A stretch of DNA of 20,874 nucleotides from contig JAVBME010000022.1 in assembly GCA_031552765.1 (NCBI GenBank), forward strand, positions 1 to 20,874, given 5' to 3'. The notes under the pieces were generated by a model. The model ran no database searches, was not told where the DNA came from, and was given only the letters and a program-made list of their open reading frames with translations. This document shows positions 7,824-16,038 of the stretch, one piece after another. The position numbers and the translations under genes were made by a program. The first letter of the stretch is position 1, and each line of letters opens with the position of its first letter. The DNA is from JAVBME01 sp031552765. GTDB taxonomy: Bacteria > Bacillota > Negativicutes > Acidaminococcales > JAISLQ01.

Positions 7824-9239
7824 TTAAATTTTCCTGCAAAAACTTGCGAATTTTTCCTTTTCCCCAACCAACACTTGCCTGCCCAGCTTTATTTGCAAAG
7901 CGGCTTGTTCCGGAGCGGGCCCGCCGTAACATTTGCGGTTAGCAACGCAAACATCGGCATCTATCATAGGCAAAAGATCTTCCTCAAACAACGCGGAAAA
8001 CCCGCGGTATACCTCGAGCGGCACCTGGCTGAGCACTGTAGCGTTTTTTATAGCGTGCTGCACACATTTACCCACTATTTCGTGCGCCTCCCGGAAGGGC
8101 AGGCCCTTTTTCACCAGATAGTCCGCAAGGTCGGTAGCGTTGGAAAAATCACGCTGCACCGCCTCGCGCATTTTGTCGGCGTCTACTCTCATGCTGCTCA
8201 GCATGGCTGCATAAACACTCAAAGAAAATTTCACCGTATCTATAGTATCAAACAGACCTTCTTTGTCCTCCTGCATATCCTTGTTGTAGGTAAGCGGCAG
8301 TCCCTTAATTACTGTAAGAAGGGCGAGAAGGTGCCCGTATACCCGGCCTGTCTTGCCGCGCACCAGTTCGGCGACGTCGGGGTTTTTCTTTTGCGGCATC
8401 ATGGAAGAACCTGTAGCATAAGCGTCATCCAGTTCAATAAAAGAAAACTCCGTACTAGACCACAGGATCACCTCTTCGCTCAGGCGGCTGAGATGACCCA
8501 TCAGGATAGAGGCAAAAGAGAGGTACTCAAGGACATAATCGCGGTCGCTCACCGCGTCCATGCTGTTGCTATATACGTCGCCAAAATTCAGTTCAGCCGC
8601 TACAAAATGCCTGTCTATGGGGAAAGTCGTACCGGCCAGCGCCCCGGCGCCCAGCGGCATTATGTCCGCTCCGGCCCATACGCCTTCCAGTCGGCGGAAA
8701 TCACGCGCCAGCATGTTGAAATAAACGAGCAAATGCTGGGCCAGCGTCACCGGCTGCGCCCTTTGCAAATGGGTATAACCGGGCATGATGCTGTTTTTAT
8801 GCTGCTCCGCCAGCTCCAGCAAAACTTCCTGCAATTTTATTATAAGTTCGGCAGTCTCCGCCGTCTCTTTTTTTACATACATGTGCAGGTCGAGCGCCAC
8901 CTGGTCGTTGCGGCTACGCGCCGTATGCAGCCGGGCTCCGGCCGCTCCTATCCGCTCGGTCAGCCTTTTTTCGATATTCATGTGTATGTCTTCGAGCGCA
9001 ACAGAAAACTCGAAATTGCCGGCTTCGATATCGGCAAGTATCTTTTCCAGTCCCTCTACTATCGCATCAACCTCGCCAGACGGTATGACGCCGCACTTGC
9101 CCAGCATGCGGGCGTGGGCGACGCTGCCGCGGATATCCTCTTTATACATGCGCTGGTCAAAACTTATCGAAGCGTTAAACTCTTCGACCAGTTTGTCAGT
9201 TCCTTTGGCAAAACGTCCGCCCCACAGCTTGAGGCTCAT
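7824..9239 (-). CDS. argH: Argininosuccinate lyase
   Basis: The last step of arginine synthesis: splits argininosuccinate into arginine and fumarate in the cytoplasm. At 471 residues it is full length. It starts with the family-typical LKLWGGRF, then carries TARSRNDQV near 106-114 and the catalytic-base region GYTHLQRAQ at 154-162 (His157). The superfamily signature GSSMMPQKKNP is at 277-287. The ATG overlaps the argG TGA (ATGA), so ArgG and ArgH, which act in sequence, are translationally coupled. It is the final gene of the arg cluster and is followed at once by a strong terminator. A 499-codon open frame on the opposite strand here is an antisense artefact. Confidence 0.98.
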   Translation of the reverse strand: MSLKLWGGRFAKGTDKLVEEFNASISFDQRMYKEDIRGSVAHARMLGKCGVIPSGEVDAIVEGLEKILADIEAGNFEFSVALEDIHMNIEKRLTERIGAAGARLHTARSRNDQVALDLHMYVKKETAETAELIIKLQEVLLELAEQHKNSIMPGYTHLQRAQPVTLAQHLLVYFNMLARDFRRLEGVWAGADIMPLGAGALAGTTFPIDRHFVAAELNFGDVYSNSMDAVSDRDYVLEYLSFASILMGHLSRLSEEVILWSSTEFSFIELDDAYATGSSMMPQKKNPDVAELVRGKTGRVYGHLLALLTVIKGLPLTYNKDMQEDKEGLFDTIDTVKFSLSVYAAMLSSMRVDADKMREAVQRDFSNATDLADYLVKKGLPFREAHEIVGKCVQHAIKNATVLSQVPLEVYRGFSALFEEDLLPMIDADVCVANRKCYGGPAPEQAALQIKLGRQVLVGEKEKFASFCRKI

Positions 9240-10450
9240 AGCCCGCTCTCCTTTTTCATCATCGCCCGCACTTTGAGCGGCAAGCCCAAAAGATTGATAA
9301 AGCCTTCGGCGTCGGCCTGGTTGTATACTTCATCACGCCCGAAGGTGACAAAACCTTCATGGTACAGAGAATAAGGCGATTTCGCGCCCGCGCTCTTGAT
9401 GTTGCCTTTGAACAGCTTAAGTTTCACACTGCCGGTAACAGTTTTTTGCGTCTCGTCGACGAAAGCGGCCAAGGCTTCCCGCAGCGGCGCATACCACATG
9501 CCGTCATATACCATCTCTGCGTATTTGATGCCGACCAGCTGCTTGTAGTGTACGGTTGCGCGGTCAAGGGTGAGCGCTTCCAGTTCATTGTGCGCGTAGT
9601 GCAGGATGCTGCCGCCCGGCGTTTCATATACGCCGCGCGATTTCATGCCGACCAGGCGGTTTTCTACCAGGTCTACTATCCCGATGCCGTGTTTGGCGCC
9701 TATGGCGTTGAGTGTTTCCACCATTTCCACCGCGCCCAGTTTTTTGCCGTTCAGAGCTACCGGCAGTCCCTGTTCAAAGTCCAGTGTCACATATTCCGCT
9801 TCATCGGGGGTTTTTTCCAGCGCATTGCAAATCATATATAAATCTTCCAGCGGTTCGTTTGCCGGATCTTCCAGATCCGCCCCTTCATGGCTTAGGTGCC
9901 AGATATTGCGGTCCATGCTGTACGGGCGTTTTTTCGTTACCGGTACGGGAATGCCATGCTTGTCTGCATAATCTATGGCGTCTTCGCGTGAGCGGATGTC
10001 CCATTCCCGCCAGGGCGCAATGATGGTAAGATGTGGAGCCAAAGCCTTGACTGTCAGCTCGAAACGCACCTGGTCGTTGCCTTTGCCGGTCGCACCGTGC
10101 GATATCGCGTCCGCGCCCTCTTTTTCCGCTATTTCGACAAGCTTTTTCGCGATGAGCGGGCGGGCGAAAGAAGTACCGAGAAGGTATTTTTTCTCATACA
10201 CCGCGCCGGCTTTCAAGACCGGCCAGACAAAATCTTCCAGAAACTCGCTCTTTAGGTCTTCGATATAGCATTTGCTGGCGCCTGATTTGAGCGCTTTATC
10301 GTAGACAGGATCCAGTTCTTCGCCTTGCCCGAGGTCGCAACACATGGCTATGACTTCACATTGATAATTTTCTTTCAGCCAGGGTATGATGACCGAGGTA
10401 TCCAGCCCGCCGGAATAGGCAAGCACCACTTTTTTTACATTTTTCTTCAT
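9236..10450 (-). CDS. argG: Argininosuccinate synthase
   Basis: Joins citrulline and aspartate with ATP to give argininosuccinate. The 404-residue length is normal. The N-type ATP pyrophosphatase P-loop AYSGGLDTS is at 11-19. The downstream ISHGATGKGNDQVRFE and YSMDRNIWHLSHEGADLEDP are characteristic of ArgG. The RBS AAGGAG lies 9-10 nt before the ATG. It follows argF after an 89-nt gap holding a strong hairpin, so expression of argGH relative to argCJBDF may be adjusted there. It overlaps argH by 4 nt. Confidence 0.98.
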   Translation of the reverse strand: MKKNVKKVVLAYSGGLDTSVIIPWLKENYQCEVIAMCCDLGQGEELDPVYDKALKSGASKCYIEDLKSEFLEDFVWPVLKAGAVYEKKYLLGTSFARPLIAKKLVEIAEKEGADAISHGATGKGNDQVRFELTVKALAPHLTIIAPWREWDIRSREDAIDYADKHGIPVPVTKKRPYSMDRNIWHLSHEGADLEDPANEPLEDLYMICNALEKTPDEAEYVTLDFEQGLPVALNGKKLGAVEMVETLNAIGAKHGIGIVDLVENRLVGMKSRGVYETPGGSILHYAHNELEALTLDRATVHYKQLVGIKYAEMVYDGMWYAPLREALAAFVDETQKTVTGSVKLKLFKGNIKSAGAKSPYSLYHEGFVTFGRDEVYNQADAEGFINLLGLPLKVRAMMKKESGL

Positions 10451-10498
10451 GATTAAAACACTCCTTATTTCATGTGCATCATTTGCAAATTTATTAAA

Positions 10499-10527
10499 TG
10501 TAGGGGCGGCCGGTGGCCGCCCCTACA
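10499..10527. repeat. Perfect 13-bp GC-rich hairpin between argF and argG
   Basis: TGTAGGGGCGGCC (10499-10511) is the exact reverse complement of GGCCGCCCCTACA (10515-10527), with a 3-nt loop, GGT. It lies 12 nt after the argF stop on the minus strand. Only an interrupted T-rich stretch (CATTTAATAAATTT) follows. It could act as an attenuating terminator or mRNA-stabilising hairpin between the two halves of the operon. It could also be a copy of a dispersed REP-like palindrome. Confidence 0.75.
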
Positions 10528-10539
10528 AAAATAGCTATT

Positions 10540-11481
10540 TCAAAGCACGACATCACTCATGAGAAGCGCCATAACCGCCTTTTGCACATGCAGCCTGTTT
10601 TCCGCCTGATCAAAAATCACCGACTGCGGCCCTTCCATCACTTCATCGGTTATCTCTTCGCCGCGATGGGCAGGCAGACAATGCATGACTATAGCGTCAG
10701 CTTTCGCCGCATCCAACATATAGCGGTTTATCTGATAGTCGCTTAGCGCTTCCTGACGGATAGACTGCTCCTGTTCCATGCCCATGCTGGCCCAGACGTC
10801 GGTATAAAGAACATCGGCGCCCTTAGCCGCTTGCATGGGGTCAGTCATGACACTGACACTACAGCCTGTCTCCTCCGCCATGCCCTCGGCGATAGCGACG
10901 ATCTCCGGGTCCGGCTCATAGCCTTTGGGGCTGGCGCACACACAGTCCATGCCCGTCCTGGCGCAGGCGAACATCAGGGAATGCGCCATATTGTTGCCGT
11001 CGCCCACATAGACGAACTTGCGCCCTTTGACATTCCCTTTGTGTTCCATGATGGTAAAAATATCGGTCAATGCCTGGCAGGGATGAAACTTGTCCGTCAG
11101 GCCGTTTATGACCGGGATACCGGCGTACTTAGCCAATTCTTCCACTATTTCGTGCCCATAGGTGCGGATCATGATGCCGTCAACATAGCGCGACAGCACA
11201 CGGGCCGTATCCTTGACCGGCTCTCCCCGCCCCATTTGGGTAGCCGCTTCGTTCAGGTATAAAGGGTGGCCGCCCAATTGGTAAAAACCGACCTCAAAAG
11301 ACACGCGCGTCCTGGTGGATGCCTTGTGGAAAATCATGCCTAAAGTCTTTCCGGCCAGGTAGTTATGCGCTTCGCCGCTTTTCTGTTTCTTCTTTATTTT
11401 TTTTGCTACGTCCATTATTGTCGCCACTTCGCCTACAGATACATCCTGCAAGGAAAGCAGGCTCCTGCCTCTTAAAGCCAT
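10540..11481 (-). CDS. argF: Ornithine carbamoyltransferase (anabolic)
   Basis: Transfers the carbamoyl group from carbamoyl phosphate to ornithine, forming citrulline. The 313-residue length is typical. The carbamoyl-phosphate loop STRTR is at 55-59, HPCQ at 133-136 and the ornithine loop HCLPAHRGEEI at 267-277. These separate it from aspartate carbamoyltransferase. The RBS GAGGTAGAG lies just before the ATG, and the gene starts 15 nt after the argD stop. Its place inside an arginine biosynthesis operon, with no arcA or arcC nearby, supports an anabolic rather than arginine deiminase role. Carbamoyl phosphate must come from genes outside the window. Confidence 0.97.
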   Translation of the reverse strand: MALRGRSLLSLQDVSVGEVATIMDVAKKIKKKQKSGEAHNYLAGKTLGMIFHKASTRTRVSFEVGFYQLGGHPLYLNEAATQMGRGEPVKDTARVLSRYVDGIMIRTYGHEIVEELAKYAGIPVINGLTDKFHPCQALTDIFTIMEHKGNVKGRKFVYVGDGNNMAHSLMFACARTGMDCVCASPKGYEPDPEIVAIAEGMAEETGCSVSVMTDPMQAAKGADVLYTDVWASMGMEQEQSIRQEALSDYQINRYMLDAAKADAIVMHCLPAHRGEEITDEVMEGPQSVIFDQAENRLHVQKAVMALLMSDVVL

Positions 11482-11496
11482 ATCTCTACCTCATTT

Positions 11497-12693
11497 TCAG
11501 TTGGGCAAAGCGGCAAGCACTTTATCCAAAACACTCACGGCAATGTCTATTTCCTCTTCGGACACGATAAGCGGCGGCACCAGCCTTATCACATTGCCCG
11601 CGGTACAGTTTATGATCAGGCCTGCGGCCAGCGCGGCATCCACCACCGGTTTACCGGGACGGCTAAGCTCCATGCCAAGCAACAGCCCTTCACCGCGCAC
11701 CGCCGTGACCAGATCAGGATATTTGCTTTTCAGGCCGGCCAGTTTTTCTTTGAAATATTTGCCCACTTTAGCGGCATTTGCCACCAGGCCTTCTCTTTCT
11801 ATGACGCCCACAGCGGCGTTGCCTGCCGCACAGGCCAGGGCGTTGCCGCCAAAAGTCGAGCCGTGGTCGCCGGGGCCAAAGACCGCCGCCACTTTTTCCA
11901 CCGCTAGCACCGCACCCATAGGGAAACCGCCGCCTATGCCTTTGGCCAGCGACATCACATCAGGTTTTATACCGCTGTGTTCATAGGCAAACCACTTGCC
12001 GGTACGCCCGACGCCAGTCTGTATCTCGTCAAACAAGAGCAACGCCTGGTATTTATCACATAAAGCGCGCACAGCGGACAGATAGCCCTCCGGCGGCATA
12101 TGCACGCCGCCCTCGCCCTGGATGGGCTCCAGCAGAACGGCGCATACATCGTCGTCCATCACCTTTTCCAACCCGGCCAGGTCGCCGTACTCCACATGGG
12201 AAAAACCGGCGGGAAGCGGCGAAAAACCGGCCTGGTACTTAGGCTGGCCGGTAGCGACCAGAGTCGCCATGGTGCGCCCATGAAAAGAATGATGGGTACT
12301 GATGATCTTGCCTTTGCCTTCTTTTATTTTATTGCCGTATTTGCGCGCCATCTTTATCGCGCCTTCGTTGGCCTCAGCGCCGCTGTTGCAGAGGAATACG
12401 CGGTCAAAGCCGCTTATCTCGACAAGTTTTTCCACCAAAACCGACTGCACTGTAGTATAAAACAGATTGGAACAGTGTATAAGCTTGCCCGCCTGCTCCC
12501 CTATAGCCGCCGCCAGCTCCTTGTGCCCGTAACCGAGTGAATTGACGGCAATACCGGCCAGAAAGTCCAGGTACTTATTGCCTTCGCTGTCATACACCCA
12601 GCAGCCTTCGCCATACTCAAGCACTATCGGCAAACGGGCAAATACTGGCAGGTAGTGGCTATTTTCTATTTTTATCGTTTGGTTTTTATCCAT
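11497..12693 (-). CDS. argD: Acetylornithine aminotransferase
   Basis: A PLP-dependent class III aminotransferase that converts N-acetylglutamate semialdehyde to N-acetylornithine with glutamate as donor. The 398-residue length fits. Visible are CNSGAEANEGAIKMAR (phosphate and cofactor loop), HSFHGRTMATLVATGQ, the cofactor-ring aspartate in LLFDEIQTGVGRTG and the Schiff-base lysine Lys251 in SLAKGIGGGFPMG. It starts 5 nt after argB; its RBS AAAGGAG lies within the last codons of argB, so translation is probably coupled. Some ArgD proteins also serve as DapC in lysine synthesis; the sequence cannot settle that. Confidence 0.97.
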   Translation of the reverse strand: MDKNQTIKIENSHYLPVFARLPIVLEYGEGCWVYDSEGNKYLDFLAGIAVNSLGYGHKELAAAIGEQAGKLIHCSNLFYTTVQSVLVEKLVEISGFDRVFLCNSGAEANEGAIKMARKYGNKIKEGKGKIISTHHSFHGRTMATLVATGQPKYQAGFSPLPAGFSHVEYGDLAGLEKVMDDDVCAVLLEPIQGEGGVHMPPEGYLSAVRALCDKYQALLLFDEIQTGVGRTGKWFAYEHSGIKPDVMSLAKGIGGGFPMGAVLAVEKVAAVFGPGDHGSTFGGNALACAAGNAAVGVIEREGLVANAAKVGKYFKEKLAGLKSKYPDLVTAVRGEGLLLGMELSRPGKPVVDAALAAGLIINCTAGNVIRLVPPLIVSEEEIDIAVSVLDKVLAALPN

Positions 12694-12698
12694 CAGGA

Positions 12699-13586
12699 TT
12701 ACTCCTTTACCACTTCCGTACCTATCCCGGAGTCAGTGAATATTTCCATAATAATGGAATGCGGCTCACGCCCGTCGATGATGCAGGCTTTCTTCGTACC
12801 GGCGGACAGTGCGGTAACGCAAGCTTTTACCTTAGGTATCATGCCGCCGTCGATATTGCCTTTTATCATAAGTTCCTGGGCTTTTTCGAAAGTCAGCGTT
12901 GAGATAAAAGTATTCTCGTCGCGGTAGTCGGAGAAAATACCCTTTACATCAGTCAGCAATACCAGTTTTTCCGCTTTAAGCGCACCGGCCACTTCGCCGG
13001 CCACACTGTCGGCGTTGATGTTGTAGGTTTCCCCATTGGCGCCAACGCCGGTGGGAGCAATGATGGGTATATAGCCGGCGTCCAAAAGGTCTTCCACCAG
13101 TTGGATATTCACCTTGTCCACCGCGCCGACGAAACCGATATCGATAAGCCTGATGTCACCGTTGTCGTACACTTCCGCCATATGCTTTTTCGCCACGATA
13201 AGGTCGGCGTCCTTGCCATTGAGCCCTATAGCTTTGCCGCCCTGGCGGTTGACCAGGTTGACCAGTTCGGTATTCAGCTTGCCGACCAGTACCATCTCGG
13301 CTACCGCTACCGTCTCTTCGTCCGTCACCCGCAGGCCGCTGACAAATTCTGATTTTTTATCCATTTTTTTCAGCATGGCCGTTATCTCCGGGCCGCCGCC
13401 ATGCACTACCACCGGTCGCATACCGGCGCACTTGAGGAAGACTATGTCCTTGAGCACTTTGTTTTTCAGGTCTTCATTTATCATGGCGTTGCCGCCGTAT
13501 TTTATCACGATGGTCTTGTCTTTGAAATGCATCATGTAGGGCAGGGCTTCCACCAAAGTATTGATTTGCTCTGTGGTTTTTATCAT
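12699..13586 (-). CDS. argB: Acetylglutamate kinase
   Basis: Phosphorylates N-acetylglutamate at the gamma-carboxylate. It is an amino acid kinase fold protein of 295 residues. KYGGNAM at 29-35 and HGGGPEI at 62-68 are the nucleotide and substrate glycine loops; TDVKGIF is further on. About 25 residues (TEQINTLVEALPYMM) precede the first strand. This resembles the N-terminal helix that lets arginine-sensitive kinases form hexamers. ArgJ lets the pathway recycle acetyl groups, so this kinase is the expected point of arginine feedback; that is inference. The RBS GGGGGT lies before the ATG, and the gap from argJ is 38 nt. Confidence 0.97.
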   Translation of the reverse strand: MIKTTEQINTLVEALPYMMHFKDKTIVIKYGGNAMINEDLKNKVLKDIVFLKCAGMRPVVVHGGGPEITAMLKKMDKKSEFVSGLRVTDEETVAVAEMVLVGKLNTELVNLVNRQGGKAIGLNGKDADLIVAKKHMAEVYDNGDIRLIDIGFVGAVDKVNIQLVEDLLDAGYIPIIAPTGVGANGETYNINADSVAGEVAGALKAEKLVLLTDVKGIFSDYRDENTFISTLTFEKAQELMIKGNIDGGMIPKVKACVTALSAGTKKACIIDGREPHSIIMEIFTDSGIGTEVVKE

Positions 13587-13624
13587 GAATATTACCCCCG
13601 TTCTAAATAAATATTTTACCTGCG

Positions 13625-14842
13625 TCAGGTATGGTAATCAGCATTTATCTTCACATAATCATAACTAAAATCACTTGTCCACACAGTAGCCGCCCCGCCG
13701 GCCGCGCCTAGGTCGACAGATATCGTTATATCATGTTCCTCCATGACCGCCTGTAAACGTTTGGCGTCCGGCGCCGTCCCCATGCCGTCCTTAAAAATAA
13801 GCAAACCATTCAGAGCCACCGATACCTTGTCCGGTGAAAAACAGGCCCCTGAGTAACCGGCCGCGCACACTATCCGCCCCCAGTTAGGATCTTTGCCAAA
13901 AAAGGCTGTCTTGACGAGCGGCGACTTGGCTATCGCCATAGCCACCGACTTGGCCGCGCCGTCGTCTACCGCGCCGGTAATTTCAACTGTCAGAAATTTG
14001 GTCGCCCCTTCGCCATCGCGGGCGATGAGTTTCGCCAAATCCTGGCTTACCGCCAGGAAAGCTTCGTAAAAAGCGGCGTAATCCGGATGCTGCTCGCTGT
14101 CTATGACAGGATTGCCAGCCAGGCCGTTCGCCAGCACTATCATGCTGTCGTTAGTGCTGGTGTCGCCGTCTACTACCACCATATTGAAAGATTTATCGGC
14201 AACGTTTTTTACCAGCCGTTTGAGGAAAGCAGGCTGTACAGCGGCGTCTGTCGTAATAAAAGAAAACATCGTCGCCATATTGGGGTGTATCATGCCTGCG
14301 CCTTTAGCGATGCCGGCAATTATAGCTTTCTTGCCGCCCAGCATGACTTCATAAGCGCTCTTTTTAACAAAAGTGTCTGTCGTCTGTATCGCCAGGGTTG
14401 CCGCTTCGCCGCCAGACACGGAAAGAGCGGCGTGCGCATCCCTGATGCCTTTTTCCACCTTGTCCATCGGCAAAAGATGGCCGATAACGCCGGTCGAACA
14501 AACATAAACTTCGTTTTTCTCTATGTCCATCAACTCTTCGGTCAAAGCCGCCATACGTCTGGCATCCGCCATGCCCTGTTCGCCCGTGCAGGCATTAGCG
14601 CAACCGGCATTGAAAACTATCGCCCGGGCATAATCTTTTTGCGCAACCCCCCGGCTAAACAGAACTGCCGGCGACGCCATGACGTTTTGCGTAAATACCG
14701 CTCCCGCCGCAGCCGGCACCGTACTTGCTATGATGCCGACATCATGGTTACCGCTCTTTTTTATACCAGCTTTTATCCCGGCGGCCACAAAACCTTGCGG
14801 TGCGGTTATCCAGCCATCTATCTGTTTCATATATAAAATCAC
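13625..14842 (-). CDS. argJ: Bifunctional glutamate N-acetyltransferase / amino-acid acetyltransferase
   Basis: Moves the acetyl group from N-acetylornithine to glutamate, releasing ornithine and regenerating N-acetylglutamate. Bifunctional members also acetylate glutamate with acetyl-CoA. It is an Ntn-type enzyme that cleaves itself before a threonine: KGAGMIHPNMATM is present, with the nucleophile Thr191 counted from the GTG start. NAGCANACTGEQG is another family signature. No argA is visible here, which fits a bifunctional ArgJ but does not prove it. The start is ambiguous. A GTG at 14842 has AGGA 7 nt upstream; an ATG at 14830 (MKQIDG) is more family-like but about 14 nt from the best RBS. 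It starts about 18 nt after the argC stop. Confidence 0.96.
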   Translation of the reverse strand: MILYMKQIDGWITAPQGFVAAGIKAGIKKSGNHDVGIIASTVPAAAGAVFTQNVMASPAVLFSRGVAQKDYARAIVFNAGCANACTGEQGMADARRMAALTEELMDIEKNEVYVCSTGVIGHLLPMDKVEKGIRDAHAALSVSGGEAATLAIQTTDTFVKKSAYEVMLGGKKAIIAGIAKGAGMIHPNMATMFSFITTDAAVQPAFLKRLVKNVADKSFNMVVVDGDTSTNDSMIVLANGLAGNPVIDSEQHPDYAAFYEAFLAVSQDLAKLIARDGEGATKFLTVEITGAVDDGAAKSVAMAIAKSPLVKTAFFGKDPNWGRIVCAAGYSGACFSPDKVSVALNGLLIFKDGMGTAPDAKRLQAVMEEHDITISVDLGAAGGAATVWTSDFSYDYVKINADYHT

Positions 14843-14860
14843 ATTCCTTTCCTAATCTGG

Positions 14861-15895
14861 TCAAGGATAAAGCGGCAGTTGGGTCAAGCCCATATTTTCC
14901 GGCAGCCCGAACATTATATTCATATTCTGCACCGCCTGGCCGGACGCCCCTTTTACCAGGTTGTCCAGCGTTGTCATAACGATTAGCTTCCCGGTACGCG
15001 GGTCGAACTGCCAGCCGATATCCACATAGTTAGAGCCGCGCACGTTTTTCGTTTCCGGAAATTTCCCTTTGCCCAAGATACGGATAAAATATTCTTCACA
15101 GTACATATCGGCAAAAGCCTTAGCCACCGCCGCTTCGTCCACACCAGGCAGGAGGTCGGCATAACAGGTCGCCACTATGCCGCGGTCTATCGGCAAAAGG
15201 TGCGGCGTAAAGGAAATAACTACCGGCTCGCCGGCGAACTTTGAATATACCTGCTCGATCTCCGGCGTGTGCCGGTGGGTCGCGACGCCATAAGGCCTGA
15301 AATTGCCAAACAGTTCGCTAAAATGCACTCCGAGGGACAATCCGCGTCCGGCGCCGCTGGCGCCCGACTTGGCGTCCACCACTATGCCGCGCGTAGCGAT
15401 AAGCTTATCTTTCAAGAGCGGTACTAATGCGAGTATACTGGCTGTTACATAACAGCCGGGATTGGCGACTACCGCCGCCTCTTTTATCTTGTCGCGGTAC
15501 AATTCGCACAATCCGTAAACCGCTTTTGTTTCCAAATCAGTATGCTGCACTTTGTACCACTGTTCATATATCTTTACATCTTCCAGGCGGTAATCCGCAC
15601 CGAGGTCGATAAGTTTGGCCTTTTTGCCAGTCAGCGCCTTGCCTATCTTCATAGCGTGCCCATGCGGCAGGCCGACAAATATCACGTCGCTGGCCTCTGT
15701 TATTTTGTCAAGTTCTTCCATGCTGGCCAGTTTTTGTCCATAGACTTTAGCCAGATGAGGGTAATTTTCCGCAATAGGCGCCCCAGTGGAACTTTCCGAC
15801 GTTATATAAGCGATCTCCGCCTCCGGATGACCGGCCAAAATACGCAGCAGTTCCGCCCCGGTGTAACCTGTAGCGCCGATTATGCTTACCTTCAC
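14861..15895 (-). CDS. argC: N-acetyl-gamma-glutamyl-phosphate reductase
   Basis: NADPH-dependent reduction of N-acetylglutamyl phosphate to the semialdehyde. Numbering from a GTG at 15895 gives 344 residues. The N-terminus MKVSIIGATGYTGAELLR carries the dinucleotide loop GATGYTG at 7-13. The catalytic cysteine is Cys148 in ANPGCYVTA, and the C-terminal half has the substrate-region THRHTPEI. I choose GTG because GGAGGTG precedes it by 6 nt and the protein then begins exactly like family members. The in-frame ATG at 15931 would add 12 residues read through the palindromic leader. It is the first gene of argCJBDFGH. Confidence 0.97.
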   Translation of the reverse strand: MKVSIIGATGYTGAELLRILAGHPEAEIAYITSESSTGAPIAENYPHLAKVYGQKLASMEELDKITEASDVIFVGLPHGHAMKIGKALTGKKAKLIDLGADYRLEDVKIYEQWYKVQHTDLETKAVYGLCELYRDKIKEAAVVANPGCYVTASILALVPLLKDKLIATRGIVVDAKSGASGAGRGLSLGVHFSELFGNFRPYGVATHRHTPEIEQVYSKFAGEPVVISFTPHLLPIDRGIVATCYADLLPGVDEAAVAKAFADMYCEEYFIRILGKGKFPETKNVRGSNYVDIGWQFDPRTGKLIVMTTLDNLVKGASGQAVQNMNIMFGLPENMGLTQLPLYP

Positions 15896-15915
15896 AACAA
15901 CACCTCCAATACCTC

Positions 15916-15944
15916 TTATGCATTTATGCATATTTTATGCATAA
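15916..15944. promoter_or_regulatory. Putative ArgR operator: tandem TGCAT palindromes in argC leader
   Basis: Three ATGCAT units lie in 29 bp. The outer pair forms an exact palindrome, TTATGCAT, 5 nt, ATGCATAA (15924-15944), and a third TTATGCAT (15916-15923) abuts it. The AT-rich, TGNAT-flanked layout resembles ARG boxes bound by ArgR/AhrC hexamers, but the 5-nt centre differs from the usual 4. It lies between the promoter and the argC start, so repression by blocking early transcription is plausible. The regulator is inferred from position. Confidence 0.6.
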
Positions 15945-15982
15945 TAAGTTTTATTTCCTGGCAAAAAAATGTTATGTATATA

Positions 15983-16011
15983 TTTATATACTCCCAGAGT
16001 TTATCTGTCAA
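15983..16011 (-). promoter_or_regulatory. Near-consensus sigma-A promoter of the arg operon
   Basis: On the minus strand, TTGACA (16006-16011) is followed after exactly 17 nt by TATAAA (15983-15988). Transcription would start near 15976, leaving a leader of about 80 nt that contains the TGCAT palindromes. The upstream amrS stop is only 27 nt before the -35 box. Confidence 0.85.
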
Positions 16012-16038
16012 TATCCCGGCAAAAAAATTTTATATTTT

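Noticed and set aside
7732..7932. A short minus-strand open frame across the argH end and terminator.
   Set aside because: It reads out of frame through argH and then through the terminator hairpin; it has no conserved features.
7875..9374. A 499-codon open frame on the plus strand.
   Set aside because: It is antisense to argH and the end of argG, its translation shows no family features, and the minus-strand genes have full catalytic motifs.
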